Below the pieces are notes generated by a model. It saw only the letters and a list, made by a program, of their open reading frames with translations. It made no database searches and had not been told where the DNA came from. From positions 248,001-312,000 of the forward strand of contig JAGVSM010000186.1 in the NCBI GenBank assembly GCA_022494885.1: a stretch of DNA of 64,000 nucleotides, read 5' to 3'. The stretch comes from Micrasema longulum. Lineage: Eukaryota; Arthropoda; Insecta; Trichoptera; Brachycentridae. A program made the translations under genes and the position numbers. Positions 10,505 through 21,231 of the stretch are shown in pieces. Positions within the stretch are counted from its first letter, which is position 1; each line of letters begins with the position of its first letter.

Positions 10505-11165
10505 CAGTTTTTCAACATAAAAAATTAACAAAAAACTCCGTTTCCTCGTTGGGGTGAGCAGAGAGGAATGTAAATATCACTCTTTCTTTGCATACATACC
10601 TCGTTTTGTATAAATTCACACATATTCTCATGCACATCATCATAAGCATTCCATGTTCACTCTCTATTTAGAGCATATGGTGTCCATAAAAAGCCTCCAA
10701 GGATTTCTATTGGCTGCCAGCTCCTTTCCGTTTTCCCTAGTCAAGTTCACGTCCTGTGGTTTCTGAAATAAACTGCCGACGAAATGTCAGCAGCGGACAT
10801 CCAGGACGACGAGAACCTGATGCCTTGTAAAATAGGCAACCGTAGGTAAGGCTCATAGGAGGCATCCACCGTATATGGCTCAGCCAACTGTATCGCCCCC
10901 ACTTGGTGATAGTTGTCACCGGAGATTGCTTTGCGTTCGTTCTCTTATGACTTCATACCTAACAAAGTCAAACCACCGCACACCGAAAATTTTTCTGAGA
11001 AACGTTTTCTCAAAACTCAGTATTTGGCTATTTTGGGCCCTAGTGAGGTGCCACAATTCACATCCGTAGAGGAGAAAAAGTGTTAACAGGCGTTATATAG
11101 GTGGCGTTTTGTTTTCATCGAGTATATATTTGATCTCCAGACAGCCCTCGAACTGTTGAACTTGG
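10505..11165 (-). pseudogene. RTE-like LINE, reverse transcriptase C-terminal end
   Basis: On the minus strand the order is RAVWRSNIYSMKTKRHLYNA, GCELWHLTRAQ, FEKTFLRKIFGVRWFDFVR, YEVIRERTQ, then (60-codon frame, 10919-10737) ITKWGRYSWLSHIRWMPP and GCLFYKASGSRRPGCPL. This is the post-reverse-transcriptase region of RTE-type LINEs: YGCExW-LT, FEKRFLRKIxG, and the RxRWLGHVxRMP box followed by RRxGRPxxxW. Frameshifts and stops break it. The GC-richer non-coding end at 10530-10680 (CTCTTTCTTTGCATACATAC) is shared with 30520-30570, another copy. Truncated on both sides of the domain, non-functional. Confidence 0.8.
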
Positions 11166-11171
11166 CACTGA

Positions 11172-11260
11172 ACGTTCTTTAACTGTCCATTTGCTCTACA
11201 TGTCGAAACCAACGCAGCACCCCTTCTTTGATTCTGCCGACAATGGTAGTCTAAGCCTAG
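11172..11260 (-). pseudogene. Second small LINE fragment (LRWFGHV-type box)
   Basis: The minus strand reads RIKEGVLRWFRHVEQMDS, close to the usual LRWFGHVERM box found after the reverse transcriptase in several LINE lineages. It lies directly upstream of the RTE-like copy but duplicates a box that copy already has, so it must come from a different element. About 25 codons survive. Confidence 0.6.
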
Positions 11261-11264
11261 CATA

Positions 11265-11400
11265 ATGCATAATGAAAAAATATATTTATTTATTTCATTG
11301 ACAGAAATCTTCGATTCGAAAGCGATTGGCTACCAAAACAGTGCCCTATGCACCCCAAATTGCGGAAAGGGGATGATGATAATGATGGAAAATATTGATT
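11265..11400 (+). repeat. SINE B 3' end fragment
   Basis: CAAAACAGTGCCCTATGCAC and a GATGATGATAATGATGG tail match the 3' ends of the SINE B copies. The tRNA-like head is absent. Confidence 0.55.
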
Positions 11401-11469
11401 TAAGCAATGAACCTGCCAAAAGCATATATATTTATTACTAGAAATTGAATATATAATTCATTAAACTTG

Positions 11470-11634
11470 CTATCAAGCTGCTCATAATCTGTCATCTGTG
11501 GAACATTCAGCTATAAGCAGAATAGTGAGTGTAAGTGTGTATAGTAATAATTTAACCCAGCCTATGACAAATCATGTTATGTCTAGATTTCCATATTCTA
11601 AATAGCTTCGTCTCTGTTAAAAACAGAAATGTCT
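11470..11634. repeat. MITE-A copy (old)
   Basis: ATAAGCAGAATAGTGAGTG, AACCCAGCCTATGACAAATC, TGTCTAGATTTCCATATTC and CGTCTCTGTTAAAA are diverged forms of the family core and right arm. Confidence 0.6.
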
Positions 11635-11830
11635 AATACTAGCTTTTACCCGCGGCTTCGCTCGCGTGGTGTTAGAGTGAAATTCGTTTTTTTGTTTTTA
11701 ATAAGAATTTTTCCGATGGGATGAGATGATTTTTCGGGATAAAAAGTAGCCTGTATCGATCACCGGTTCTTCAACTATCGTCATGCAAAAAATACGACGG
11801 TTCGTTATTCTACGGCAAAGCATCGTTATT
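11635..11830 (+). repeat. Arthropod-widespread LINE-associated repeat core
   Basis: ACTAGCTTTTACCCGCGGCT, TCGCTCGCGTGG and GGGATAAAAAGTAGCCTGT are the hallmark of a repeat found across many insect genomes, generally assigned to the 3' region of a non-LTR retrotransposon family. No coding part is present here. Confidence 0.7.
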
Positions 11831-12384
11831 TTGTTTTAATATTAATTCATTGTTCCACTTGGAATTTTCTATGTATAAAATAAAATTAATCGGTCCCACC
11901 ACTGCGACGTGAAAGAAACACAAAAACAATATCTGTACTTCAAAGGATAAAACACCGCAGTCCACGATTTGCCGCTTTGAGTAAAAAACGCAGAATTATC
12001 GCAATAAACTGTTTTATACGTAAATGAAACTCCAAAATCCACCTTCGTCATAAAAAGTTCAAAATCTTAAGTCCATTTTGTTCACATCAGTAGTTCCAGA
12101 AATGCTATTATAATATGTACTATTGTTATCAAAATAACGATTATTTCATTAAAACGTTCTTCAAAGGTTGAAATTATATCATTTTGTAAAAATGCTACGA
12201 TGTTTTGGAAATCAGACAATAAATCTTTTTTCCTGAACATTTAGTTTAATGTGGCTCCCGTGGTTTATCCTTGATGTTACATATATTAGTAAAAATAAAC
12301 ATTTTTTTAAATATTTATAGTCTATACAATTAAAACTTTAGGTTTGCCTACTAGTAACGAAATTATTTTGAGGAGGTACCTAAG
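11831..12384. other. Spacer
   Basis: The first 230 bases may still belong to the preceding repeat, because they are less AT-rich. The rest is AT-rich with nothing recognised. Confidence 0.3.
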
Positions 12385-12830
12385 TTGCCCCCTCTTTTAC
12401 AGTAGTAGCCGCTCGATTGTGGAATAATCTACCCACTAATGTTAGAGACTCTTTAATTACATTTAAGTCAAGATTGAAATGTCACCATCTAAATATTTAA
12501 ATTGTTCCTATATCCTTTTTCTTTCCTCCCCATCCCTTCTCCACTCTTCATAGTATGGTGTTAATTTTTTTAAATACATTTTTTTCATTTTGTTAATCTT
12601 TGTTTTTAATTTTTGTATAAAATTGTAAGATTCAATATGTCCATATATTTTAATTTTCTCAATCGAACGGTTTGGGTAGATAGAAAAAAATTGCCTTGAG
12701 GCAATATGCCCACCCTTATATGTATATAAATTGTATATGTATAAAAAGTGTCAAAATAATATTAAAAATAATAATTTAAATATTGTATTTGTATATAAAG
12801 TGTCAAATAAATAAATAAGTAAGTACCTAG
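12385..12830 (+). pseudogene. LINE 3' end with intact ORF2 terminus
   Basis: Plus strand VVAARLWNNLPTNVRDS, LITFKSRLKCHHLNI, then a stop near 12500. AARLWNNLPxxVRD followed by FKSRLK is the classic last block of Jockey/CR1-like LINE ORF2. A 3' UTR of about 300 bases follows, with GCCTTGAGGCAATATGCCCA and an (AAATA)n tail near 12805-12825. The homologous 3' end occurs on the minus strand at 42345-42745, and related ends are at 26940-27480 and 49380-49745. The copy is 5'-truncated, as is usual for LINE insertions. Confidence 0.8.
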
Positions 12831-13471
12831 GTACCTACAAACGACAAAAAAAAAACAAAAAAAATACAGTATTAACGTCCTAGAAAATTTCTTATTTATA
12901 TTAAGAAATAATTGTAAAATTATGTAAGGGCTTTTTATGTTCGTGCGTAGTTCACCGGACAGCTCATTATACAGTTTTAATTTCTATTAGAAGTATAAAT
13001 TTCTAAAGAGGTATGACGTCTAGTTATAAGACTAACTAAGAGAATTTGAAGTTAAGTAAATACACACTATTCACTCAGCTATACGAGTTACTCAGCATCT
13101 GTTGTGTAATTTAAATATCATTAAGGCGGTGTTATTAGAGAGAGAGTAAATAAATGATTTCAAGCTTCTGTCTTCTAATGGCCTGAAAACGCAAATGACG
13201 GGATATTATAACTGACTTAAGACAGTTTTCATAATCTACCATATTTTCTAAACGAGCTCTTTTGCCTTTTTTTGCTGATTTTTTTAATTCAATAAATTGT
13301 GTTTATCTTTACCTTTTGCTTACTTTTGCCTACTTCGTAAAAGAAATCACACGGATACAACAATAAACAATTTTATGAACTTGAATTATTATACTAGCTG
13401 AAAATAAATATTTTTGTAAATTGTAAGAATGTATTGTAAATCGGATCGGCATTCTATTTGTATCACTTTAT
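12831..13471. other. AT-rich spacer
   Basis: Nothing recognised. Confidence 0.4.
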
Positions 13472-13690
13472 TATAAATTATTATGAAAATAAAGCTTCAT
13501 TATTCGTGTTCCACAATTTTTATTCTTTTACAAGAACACTACTACAGTTTCGGGAAAGCACTCCTCCCATCGAGTTTTATATCACCCGTCGATAGGAGGA
13601 GTGCTCTCCCAAAACTGTAGTAGTGTTCTTGTAAAAGAATAAAAATTGTGTAACACTAATAACGAAGTTTTATTTTCATAATAATTTGTA
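13472..13690. mobile_element. Hairpin MITE, 102-bp arms, 15-base loop
   Basis: 13472-13573 is the reverse complement of 13589-13690 with only a handful of mismatches; loop 13574-13588. Landmarks: CAAGAACACTACTACAGTTT, GGAAAGCACTCCTCCCATCG, and TATCACCCG in the loop. A related but more diverged hairpin at 25914-26100 shares CTATAGTTTCGGGAGAGCAC and GGGTGATATAAAA, which shows that this is a dispersed family rather than a one-off duplication. No coding capacity. Confidence 0.85.
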
Positions 13691-15110
13691 AGAATGTAAC
13701 AACAATATATATATGCTCTAAGCCACGGATTTTAAATAAACAGTGTTTTGTACGAAAATCAAATTATTTCCAGAAGAAAAAAACATATATTTGAAGTCTA
13801 CAGATTATTTTGAAAAATAAACAGCAACAGTCTTGCCAACTGATGGAAAAGAGATGATATGAAAGGAAGTTATCAAAAATACACTACAATACCATAGCTA
13901 CTCGTACTTATAGAGAAAAAACAGTTTTTGTTTTTTTTTTCTTGTAACTGAGGGAATCAAACCCGCGAGTCTAGTTTCATATTTGTTTGTAGTGTTTGAA
14001 ATTAAAAATTGTCAAATAAAAAAAAAACCGTTTTGGGAAATTCCAATAAAACATAAATAAATATATAATATTGTTATATATAATAAATTATTATTTATTT
14101 TAATTTACAAAATTTATTTCCAATGTTAATTATAATGGCTAAACATGAGCATGCTCTTAAAAGCCATAAGTTCACAAATTTAAAAGAAAATGTTATGTGT
14201 ACTTACACAATAATTTGATTCCGCAAAGAAAAATTGTTTTATTGGTTCTAGTTTTTTTTCTTTCTAGTGGCGTTATAAATTGTTTGAAAGAGCTTATAAA
14301 ACACATAACACGCATAATCACAAAACATTGCTCGATAAACTAATACAAGTTTCATTGTGAAATCTACACTTAAAAACAGTTATAAAGAATCGAGAATTAT
14401 GAATGATAAATCGCCATTCGATTAACATCAATAATTAGTAAAAGAAGATAAATGAATATTTCTCTTGATTTATTGTTTCAATAAAACTGGACGTGAACTA
14501 TTTCTTAACATGATATATATCGATTGTTTTATGTGTAATCGTACGTACCAAGACAAGATAAAAGGTGGCGAAAATAAACAAAATCGGTTAAATATTTACT
14601 AACACAACGATTTTTTATTGGATTCGTTAACCAAGAAATAATGTGAGGCAACTTTAAGTTAATTTCAACGATTAATTATGCAGATTCGATAGATATTTTA
14701 GGTAATTTATTACACAACTGCCTTATAAAAAACATGATTAATATAAATGAGATCTAACTGGGTCGAATTCTCGAAAATCTGGGTTGACTGCGAAAAAATG
14801 TTATCGGTCGTGAAATTAAAAGTTATTCTATAAACAATTCGTCCACCTTATTTAGATATATTTTTTAATGCTATTTTGATAGTGCGGTTTGTCGGCGGAA
14901 GTTGCAATGATTTTTTTTTGCGTTTAAACATTTATTTTTAATAATAAAATATACGTTTAAAAGTAGGTACTTACGAAATAAAATGTGTGGAAAAAGTTTA
15001 TAAAATAAATTTAATTTAACTCCGAGAGAAAGTTATTCACACAAAAAAAGAATCGTCCGGGATTCTGATTCTATTTCGCCAAATTAACTGTTTTTTCAAC
15101 TGACTGGATA
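13691..15110. other. AT-rich spacer with a possible SINE relic
   Basis: Apart from a minus-strand B-box-like GAATCAAACCCGCGAG at about 13955-13970, which may be the last trace of a SINE, nothing is recognised. Confidence 0.35.
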
Positions 15111-15230
15111 GTCGAGTTGTGGTACAACGGTAGTGTCGCGGACTGTATATTAGAGTTTTTTAATTCAAAACCTTCTCTAGCATAATTCGATTTTTATATA
15201 CTAGTTCTAAGTATAAACGAATAGTTTAAA
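15111..15230 (+). repeat. SINE C head (old)
   Basis: GTCGAGTTGTGGTACAACGG, TAGTGTCGCGGACTG and CCTTCTCTAGCATAATTCGA parallel the SINE C copies at 20329 and 34265 (GGGTTGTGGTCCCGTG, GGACTCACGG). The B-box is mutated. Confidence 0.5.
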
Positions 15231-16719
15231 ATGGAGGCAATGTTTTTTAAATTGAGTAATTCTTTGAAACTAATTTTTTTTTTTTTTAACATAAAGAGGA
15301 GGCGGGGAAGATGTTTCAAATGCACGTTTAAATGCTAACATAATACCAATTAACCATCGCATAAAGGCAATTGAAGTGTTTCGTTTGAATTCGATGGAAC
15401 ATTGTAATTATAAAGTAAGCAATGTTGCCTTTTTATAAAAATAGACAAAATGAGATGCTTTAGCCAACTTTTTTCACGCAACCTGATTCGCTCATTTCGA
15501 TAAAAAGTAATTTCGAAATAGCGATATTCGATGGAACAGGCCCTTAATTGATTTAACAATATTAAAACGCACGATTGTTCTGTTTCACATTTATTAACAA
15601 GTTGAGTGTATATTCGTTATGTAAGAATCACCAAAGCAATCAAAATACTCTCACTCAGAATCGAAATATGACTCATCGGTATCAATAAATTACCATAATG
15701 ATTAAAACATCAATACGACCGGTTTGATCAAGTTTGATAGATTAAATCCAACAAAGTGTTACATGGTTAATCAAATGTAAGTATTCGTAACCTCAACATA
15801 TTCTTGTTGTGTATTTGTAAATCTCTAGAGAATAAAAAATATCTATAATTTGACATGACGTAAAAAAACACAATGGAAGCATTTAAGCATGCTTCATGAC
15901 GGCTGAAAGGAAAAAAATGGAAAAAAGTTAAAACGTTTTTATCAAAATACAATGAATTGAATAACCCTGACCTGATACAATATTTGTCAATAATCTTTGA
16001 ACTTCATGTTTTATGCCGTGCGTGTGTTTTTTTCACGACGAACATTTAAATTTGTTGGTAGACTATTTCTGTTTATTAAAATTAAATGTTACTAAAAATG
16101 TTTTGTGAAGTATACTTTTTATTTGCCATTGATAACAATGATTTTTATCTACATTGTAATAAAATAAACTTGTCTGTATTCATATCTTACGTAAATACTA
16201 CTTAATAAATCGTTTAAAAAATAAATACAAAAACGGAATGTTCTAAGAAGGAGAAATTTATAATACCTGATTAATTAACTACCTAATATAAAACCTTTGT
16301 ACATTTTTATTGCCGTAATGTTTTAATATTTATTACATAGCTTTTGGTGTTAACCTCATAGGTTATATTCTTACAATAATTGAACCATATCATACCTATA
16401 ATCATTGAAAAATTTGTGCACAAATAATTTTTTTGATTCTGAGTTTCATTTCATTGATGCTATTTTCTTTTTCATTACATAAATCATTTACATACCTGGG
16501 TCCCTATTCAAATGGGAAGTTTAAAATTATCTACAATTTTATCTAGTAAAATTAAGATTTTTGTATGAAATATAGAATTCTTGTATAATTTTCGTTTCTT
16601 AACATGTTCAATTACAGGTTACCGGCGAAAATACTTTGAATGTTCATTCAATTTTATATGTTTACGTACATAAATACTGACTTAACTTTATACCATCTCG
16701 TTATGTATCGATGAAGATC
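15231..16719. other. AT-rich spacer
   Basis: No gene or repeat recognised. Small minus frames at 15350-15559 and 15767-15952 have no motif. Confidence 0.4.
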
Positions 16720-17060
16720 GCGTTTGTAATCGCGGCCCTAGGATCAACGATATCCAGTGATAATGACACCCAAGAGGAAATCAGGAGGAGGATTATGGCT
16801 GAAAACCAACTCTATATCAATCGCTAAAAATAACTTAGGTCCAAACTGCAACGAAGAAACGAAAACATTTTACTCAATAAAATACTGACCAAGCCAGTTC
16901 TTACGTATGCCTTGGAAACCTGGGTGATGACAAAGTAAATTATAGGATCCAATGTAGTTTTTGCGAGCAGGATTCTCATAGCAGTCCGTGGCCCTGTGAG
17001 AGATCATAGCGGCTGGCGTCGTCGATACAATATGGAGTTATACTTTTTTCATATGTAACT
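16720..17060 (+). pseudogene. RTE-like LINE, post-RT fragment
   Basis: Plus strand NDTQEEIRRRIMAENQLYIN, LRSKLQRRN, KILTKPVLTYALETWVMTK, then VRGPVRDHSGWRRRYNMEL. This is the RTE-clade block that follows the reverse transcriptase: EIxxRIxxANxxY, K-L-RS, YGxETWxLTK, then the RxxxGPVxDxxGWRRRYNxEL box. Two stop codons and small changes interrupt an otherwise continuous frame. No 3' tail was identified. It differs in sequence from the RTE-like copies at 10505 and 30380, so at least two RTE lineages are present. Confidence 0.85.
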
Positions 17061-18105
17061 TTTTTATAATCTCGGTATATGTAAAAGCCCTTTGGGCGTT
17101 ACTCAAATAAATAGGAAAATAAGTTCATTCTTCTACCAGGTGAGACAGATTTAAATCCATAATAATACTACTGTACTGGTATCTACGCAGGTCTACCAGT
17201 GAATAAAGTAACTCGCCGACAGTCTGAGTTAAACGCAGCGGAAATAATTATTTTTAGAAGTTCACTCATGTCAGTTAATAAATAAATATTTCAAGTCGTA
17301 CGTTGAATTAAAAGAGAAAAAAAAATACACCAAAAAATCTATTTGAATATATTTCATTAATGAGGATCCTCATTAAAATATAAATATCCCGATATTTAGA
17401 ATATTTGTAATATGTTATTGACTGTTTTACACACTGAGCAATATTCTACCTCTCTTCAAATATTTTAACTTCTGCATAGACTTCTTAAGTATATTCTTAA
17501 AAAAGTATTTAAGTTTATTTAGCAGATTTTTTTTTTCAAAAGGTATTCGTATTAGTTAATTTTGATAAAATTTTAAAAGAGTACCCGTGTACTTGCGAAC
17601 AATTATTTTTGCGTAATTATAATTAAAATTTATTTTTAGTATTTTAGTTCAAAGCATTAAATTTGTGCTTAAACATTTTAGTTAATGTTAGTAAATACTT
17701 TTTGATCAATGCCGTTGTCACCCATTTTTTTCTAAACAAACAAAAACGAAAAATCGTGATAAAATTGAGGAAGTAGAAATGGAATAAAAAAACGTTAAAC
17801 ATGACAATGCCTTTCTCCTAAACTCTTTCGTAAAAAAAATATTATGTAACTCACAGATATTTTTTTTTATCAATGTAAATTATCTCTAGTTTTGCATAAA
17901 ACCAGTATTAATACAAAGTATAACTTACTGCTGGTTATTTTTCAAAGTAAATTATAACCTTATATTTAGAATATACTTTTTACCTTAATTGGCCTTTTTT
18001 AAAAATTAATCACAAAACAGGCATTTATGAAAATAAGTTTGTTGTCAGATAATTCATATTTAAAACGGTATCTATTATAAGCAGTTTAAATGAAATTAAT
18101 AAATG
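17061..18105. other. AT-rich spacer with MITE-A scraps
   Basis: 17425-17500 (TTTTACACACTGAGCAATAT, CTGCATAGACTTCTTAAG) looks like a worn MITE-A core. The rest is unassigned. Confidence 0.35.
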
Positions 18106-18260
18106 AACTTTTTGAGAAGGTTATGCGAAAGTTTGGCTTTTTTTAATGAATATCTTATTCTCACACATTGCAATGTTCACCATTCTGCCTACATTTAAAG
18201 ATAAACATTTCATCAACCTTTCATTTTAACCTGCCAAATTTCCACAAATGACATCTTTAT
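18106..18260. repeat. MITE-A fragment
   Basis: GAGAAGGTTATGCGAAAGTT, CACACATTGCAATGTTCACC, ATTCTGCCTACATTTAAAG and TCAACCTTTCATT are a diverged form of the family core. Confidence 0.5.
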
Positions 18261-18354
18261 TCTTTTTTCAAAAAGATTTTAATTTTGAGTATTTATATGT
18301 TTCTTCAAATCTTATAGATATATTAACTGAACTTTAGGACACTTTATAAGTACT

Positions 18355-18429
18355 TTTATGCAAAGGAGTCGAACCCGGGACCTTAAGCATGGTAGGCGAA
18401 CGAACTAACAACCAGACTTCTAGGCGGAC
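18355..18429 (-). repeat. SINE B-like head fragment
   Basis: On the minus strand GTTCGCCTACCATGCTTAAG and GGTCCCGGGTTCGACTCC, an A-box-like region and a good B-box. CCTACCATGC is shared with the SINE B copies at 46066 and 50248. The body is missing. No acceptor stem, so not a tRNA gene. Confidence 0.6.
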
Positions 18430-18959
18430 TTATTTCCACTCAATTTCTTTTCTTAGGATTTATACCTGGAAGTAGCAATCGAGTCAAGAACACTAATTAG
18501 AGATTTTAGTTATATTTCACACATTGAACTTTCATCCCCCTGGGCACAGATTTAAAACATTGTTTTTTCAAACGCGATAAAATACATTTTAATATTTCTG
18601 TACCTAATTTGAATGTCTTTTCAAAAACAGCATCCGATATAAATAAACAGAAAAAAATACTTCTCAAAGAGCTGGTTTTTTTTATGGCAATGGTATTTTC
18701 ACGAATCACGAATAGCGATGAAAGTATCTTAAATATTTAGATCAGAATTTAACAATTCTATTTATATAACTATTAATTTAAAAAAGAGTTCATTCAAAAC
18801 TTCTCGCAGTTCGCGTCACATCACTTTGATATCACACGTCACTCATGCCGAGTGCGCTGCTAACAAACATTGCGTTCAAATATGGCGCGGATATTCAAAA
18901 TATGCGTATTCTAACTTTCAAAAGACTGCGTTATACTAAACAGAATACGAGCTATATGT
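18430..18959. other. Spacer
   Basis: Nothing recognised. It is slightly GC-richer at 18800-18900. Confidence 0.35.
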
Positions 18960-19620
18960 AACTTTTTGCCGTATCAGATCTGGCCACTGTTGCACTCCAT
19001 CCCATCTTTTTAAAATTAAAATTTTAGACTCCAATGCCTGCGAATGTGGAGGCATTGGAGATCTTAATCACATTTTTTTACGTGTCCTTTAATGACTGGG
19101 AGGAAAAAATTATTTGATATTTTTCTTATGTTTTTTATAACCTTTCCAATTCATTTATCTCAATTTTTTTCTTGTACAAATTGTTTATTGATCAATTCTG
19201 TTTATATTTTTTTAAGTTCAAACTGTTCCCTATTATGATTTGTAATAATTGTGTCATTGAAATAATTATGTTTAAATTAATTCTTTGTTTTTTTACAGTA
19301 AATTTATCTTACATTTTTAGGGTTATGTAAAATATTTTGTCATTATTACTTCCGACGTTTAATTTTTAATTTTAATTTGAAAAATTATAATTTATCATAA
19401 ATATAAAATTGAGTTTGTTAAAATTTTGATTATTTTGTTGTAATTTTTCAAGTTATTAAGTTCTATCTTCCTTCTAATTTTACTGTTATATTTTTCTTGT
19501 CTTTTGTTTGTATCTATATTGTTATTCCTGTCTGTCAATGTTTTTCTTATGTTTATAAATGTAACTTGTTTTTGGCCGATGTTATCAAGTTTTGGTAGTA
19601 GGCCCTAATAAAGAAAAAAA
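18960..19620 (+). pseudogene. Jockey-like LINE C-terminus with zinc-knuckle and poly(A) end
   Basis: Plus strand GHCCTPSHLFKIKILDSNAC then ECGGIGDLNHIFLRVL and a stop at about 19094. TGH....HLxKxxI..S..CxCG....LxHIxxxC is the conserved Cys/His motif at the end of the RNase H/C-terminal region of Jockey-type LINE ORF2; here the last Cys is replaced. About 500 T-rich bases follow as 3' UTR, ending in CCCTAATAAAG and a poly(A) run near 19620, a good candidate for the true 3' end. 5'-truncated and dead. Confidence 0.75.
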
Positions 19621-20328
19621 AAAAGATAACGTTTGTGTATATAATGTAAAGAAAACTCTGTTAACTGGTCTATTTCCTATGAGTTATGAAAATATAGATT
19701 ACTATGAATTATGATTATTAAAAAAAAAAGATGTAAATTAAGTCTTGTATTTTATGTAAATTCATGTGACATCATCAAGAATTTAACGGTTGTAGAATAT
19801 TTATCCGACGTCGCACAAAAAACGTTATAAAAACATCTCTACCGTAATCGATTGTTTTTTTAAAAATTAATAATTAATGTAAAAGTTTAGGAAATCCTTT
19901 TAATTGGATAAGACGAATTTGCATCTATTTTTGTACTTACAGAATGTAGGCGATAATATACAAGTAGCCAACACTTCCGAGAGTTTAAAAAGCTCTTTAG
20001 ATTAAGTCCATTTTGGCTTTGGTAATCTATTCTCATAAGAGGATATTCTTGGGAGTGGTAATCAATCATGAGGCGCTTCTTCTGAGAGAAAACATACACA
20101 AATAACTAATGTATTTGGGAATTAGTCACTGAATACTAAGCGCATATATTTCTAGACTTTGCTAGGAGTGAATCCCAAGTAGGCTACGATCACAACATAT
20201 AATACACCCAATAAACAATGATTAAACATAACACATGAAATGAATATTTATATTTCTGTGCAAGAATAAAAAAACTTTACCTTATTTTATTGCGAAAATC
20301 ATTGTATTTTATATGTTTTATCAACATC
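19621..20328. other. AT-rich spacer
   Basis: Nothing recognised. Confidence 0.4.
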
Positions 20329-20460
20329 GGGTTGTGGTCCCGTGGCTAGTGGCTCGGACTCACGGCTCAAAGGTCCGTGATTCGGATCCCACTCCACCCC
20401 AACTTGATCCCATTTTCTAATAGTGAATTATTGACAACTCGTTGAAAATGGCACTTAAAA
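20329..20460 (+). repeat. SINE C copy (tRNA-derived head)
   Basis: GGGTTGTGGTCCCGTGGCTA, GTGGCTCGGACTCACGGC and GGTCCGTGATTCGGATCCC give A-box-like and B-box-like elements at tRNA-like spacing. ACTTGATCCCATTTTC and GACAACTCGTTGAAAATGG extend beyond the tRNA part. Related copies are at 34265, 56458 and 15111. Confidence 0.7.
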
Positions 20461-20519
20461 TTAAATATTTGGGTTAATCATAAGAACGCAAATATTTCTT
20501 TTTAAAAATAAAAAAAAAC

Positions 20520-20870
20520 AATATTTTTAGTTAGTCCAAATTTTTGTAGACTGGGACTGGATTCAACTTCCTGGGGAGCTGTTTATATTAACATATTACA
20601 ACAGAAACAAAGAACATTTCAGAGAAGGTAATATAGAAGTCTGGGCATCTATAAGGCTTATGACCTGTCAATAGCTGGTTTAAGTGGCCACTTTACACAC
20701 TGTGTAACATTCACCATTCTACCCATATTTGAACATCGATATTCCTTCAATTCTTTCATCTATTGATGTTTGTGAAGTTAAAGAGCTGAAACCTTTATTT
20801 ATGCGGCTGAGATTCATCTAATTGAATTATTAATTTACCTACATACTAGGCAACGCCTGAAAATGTTTTT
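20520..20870. repeat. MITE-A copy
   Basis: Full family layout: TTTTTGTAGACTGGGACTGG, CTGGGCATCTATAAGGCTTA, AGTGGCCACTTTACACACTG, TGTTTGTGAAGTTAAAGAGC and GCGGCTGAGATTCATCTAA. It lies 55 bases from the next copy, whose core is in the opposite orientation. Confidence 0.85.
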
Positions 20871-20924
20871 TTTTTTTAAATTTCTATACTTCTTCATGGA
20901 CCAGGTGGATTTATCATCAATATT

Positions 20925-21225
20925 TTGAGTTTGTCCAAATTTTTGTAGACAAGGACTGGATTCAACTCCCCGGGGAGCTGTTTATATTAACAAATTACAA
21001 CAGAGATGTATGCCTAGTATGTAGGTGAAATAATTCAATTAGATGAATCTCACCCGCATAAATAAAGGTTTCAGCTTTTTAACTTCACAAACATCAATAG
21101 ATGAAATAATTGAAGGAATATAGATGTTCAAATATGAGTAGAATGGTGAATGTTACACAGTGTGTAAAGTGGCCACTTAAACCAGCCATTGACAGGTCAT
21201 AAGCCCTGTAGATGCCCTGACTTAT
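20925..21225. repeat. MITE-A copy, partner of the one at 20520
   Basis: Begins with TTTGTAGACAAGGACTGG and CCCCGGGGAGCTG, then passes into AGATGAATCTCACCCGCAT, the reverse orientation of the preceding copy's core. The pair therefore has inverted cores although both start with the same end sequence, which is what a long-inverted-repeat element with alternative core orientation would show. Confidence 0.85.
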
Positions 21226-21231
21226 AAATTA

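Noticed and set aside
15712..15735. Hammerhead-like motif (minus strand CAAACCGGTCG)
   Set aside because: The invariant G of GAAA is C, no stem II precedes it, and stem I does not pair.
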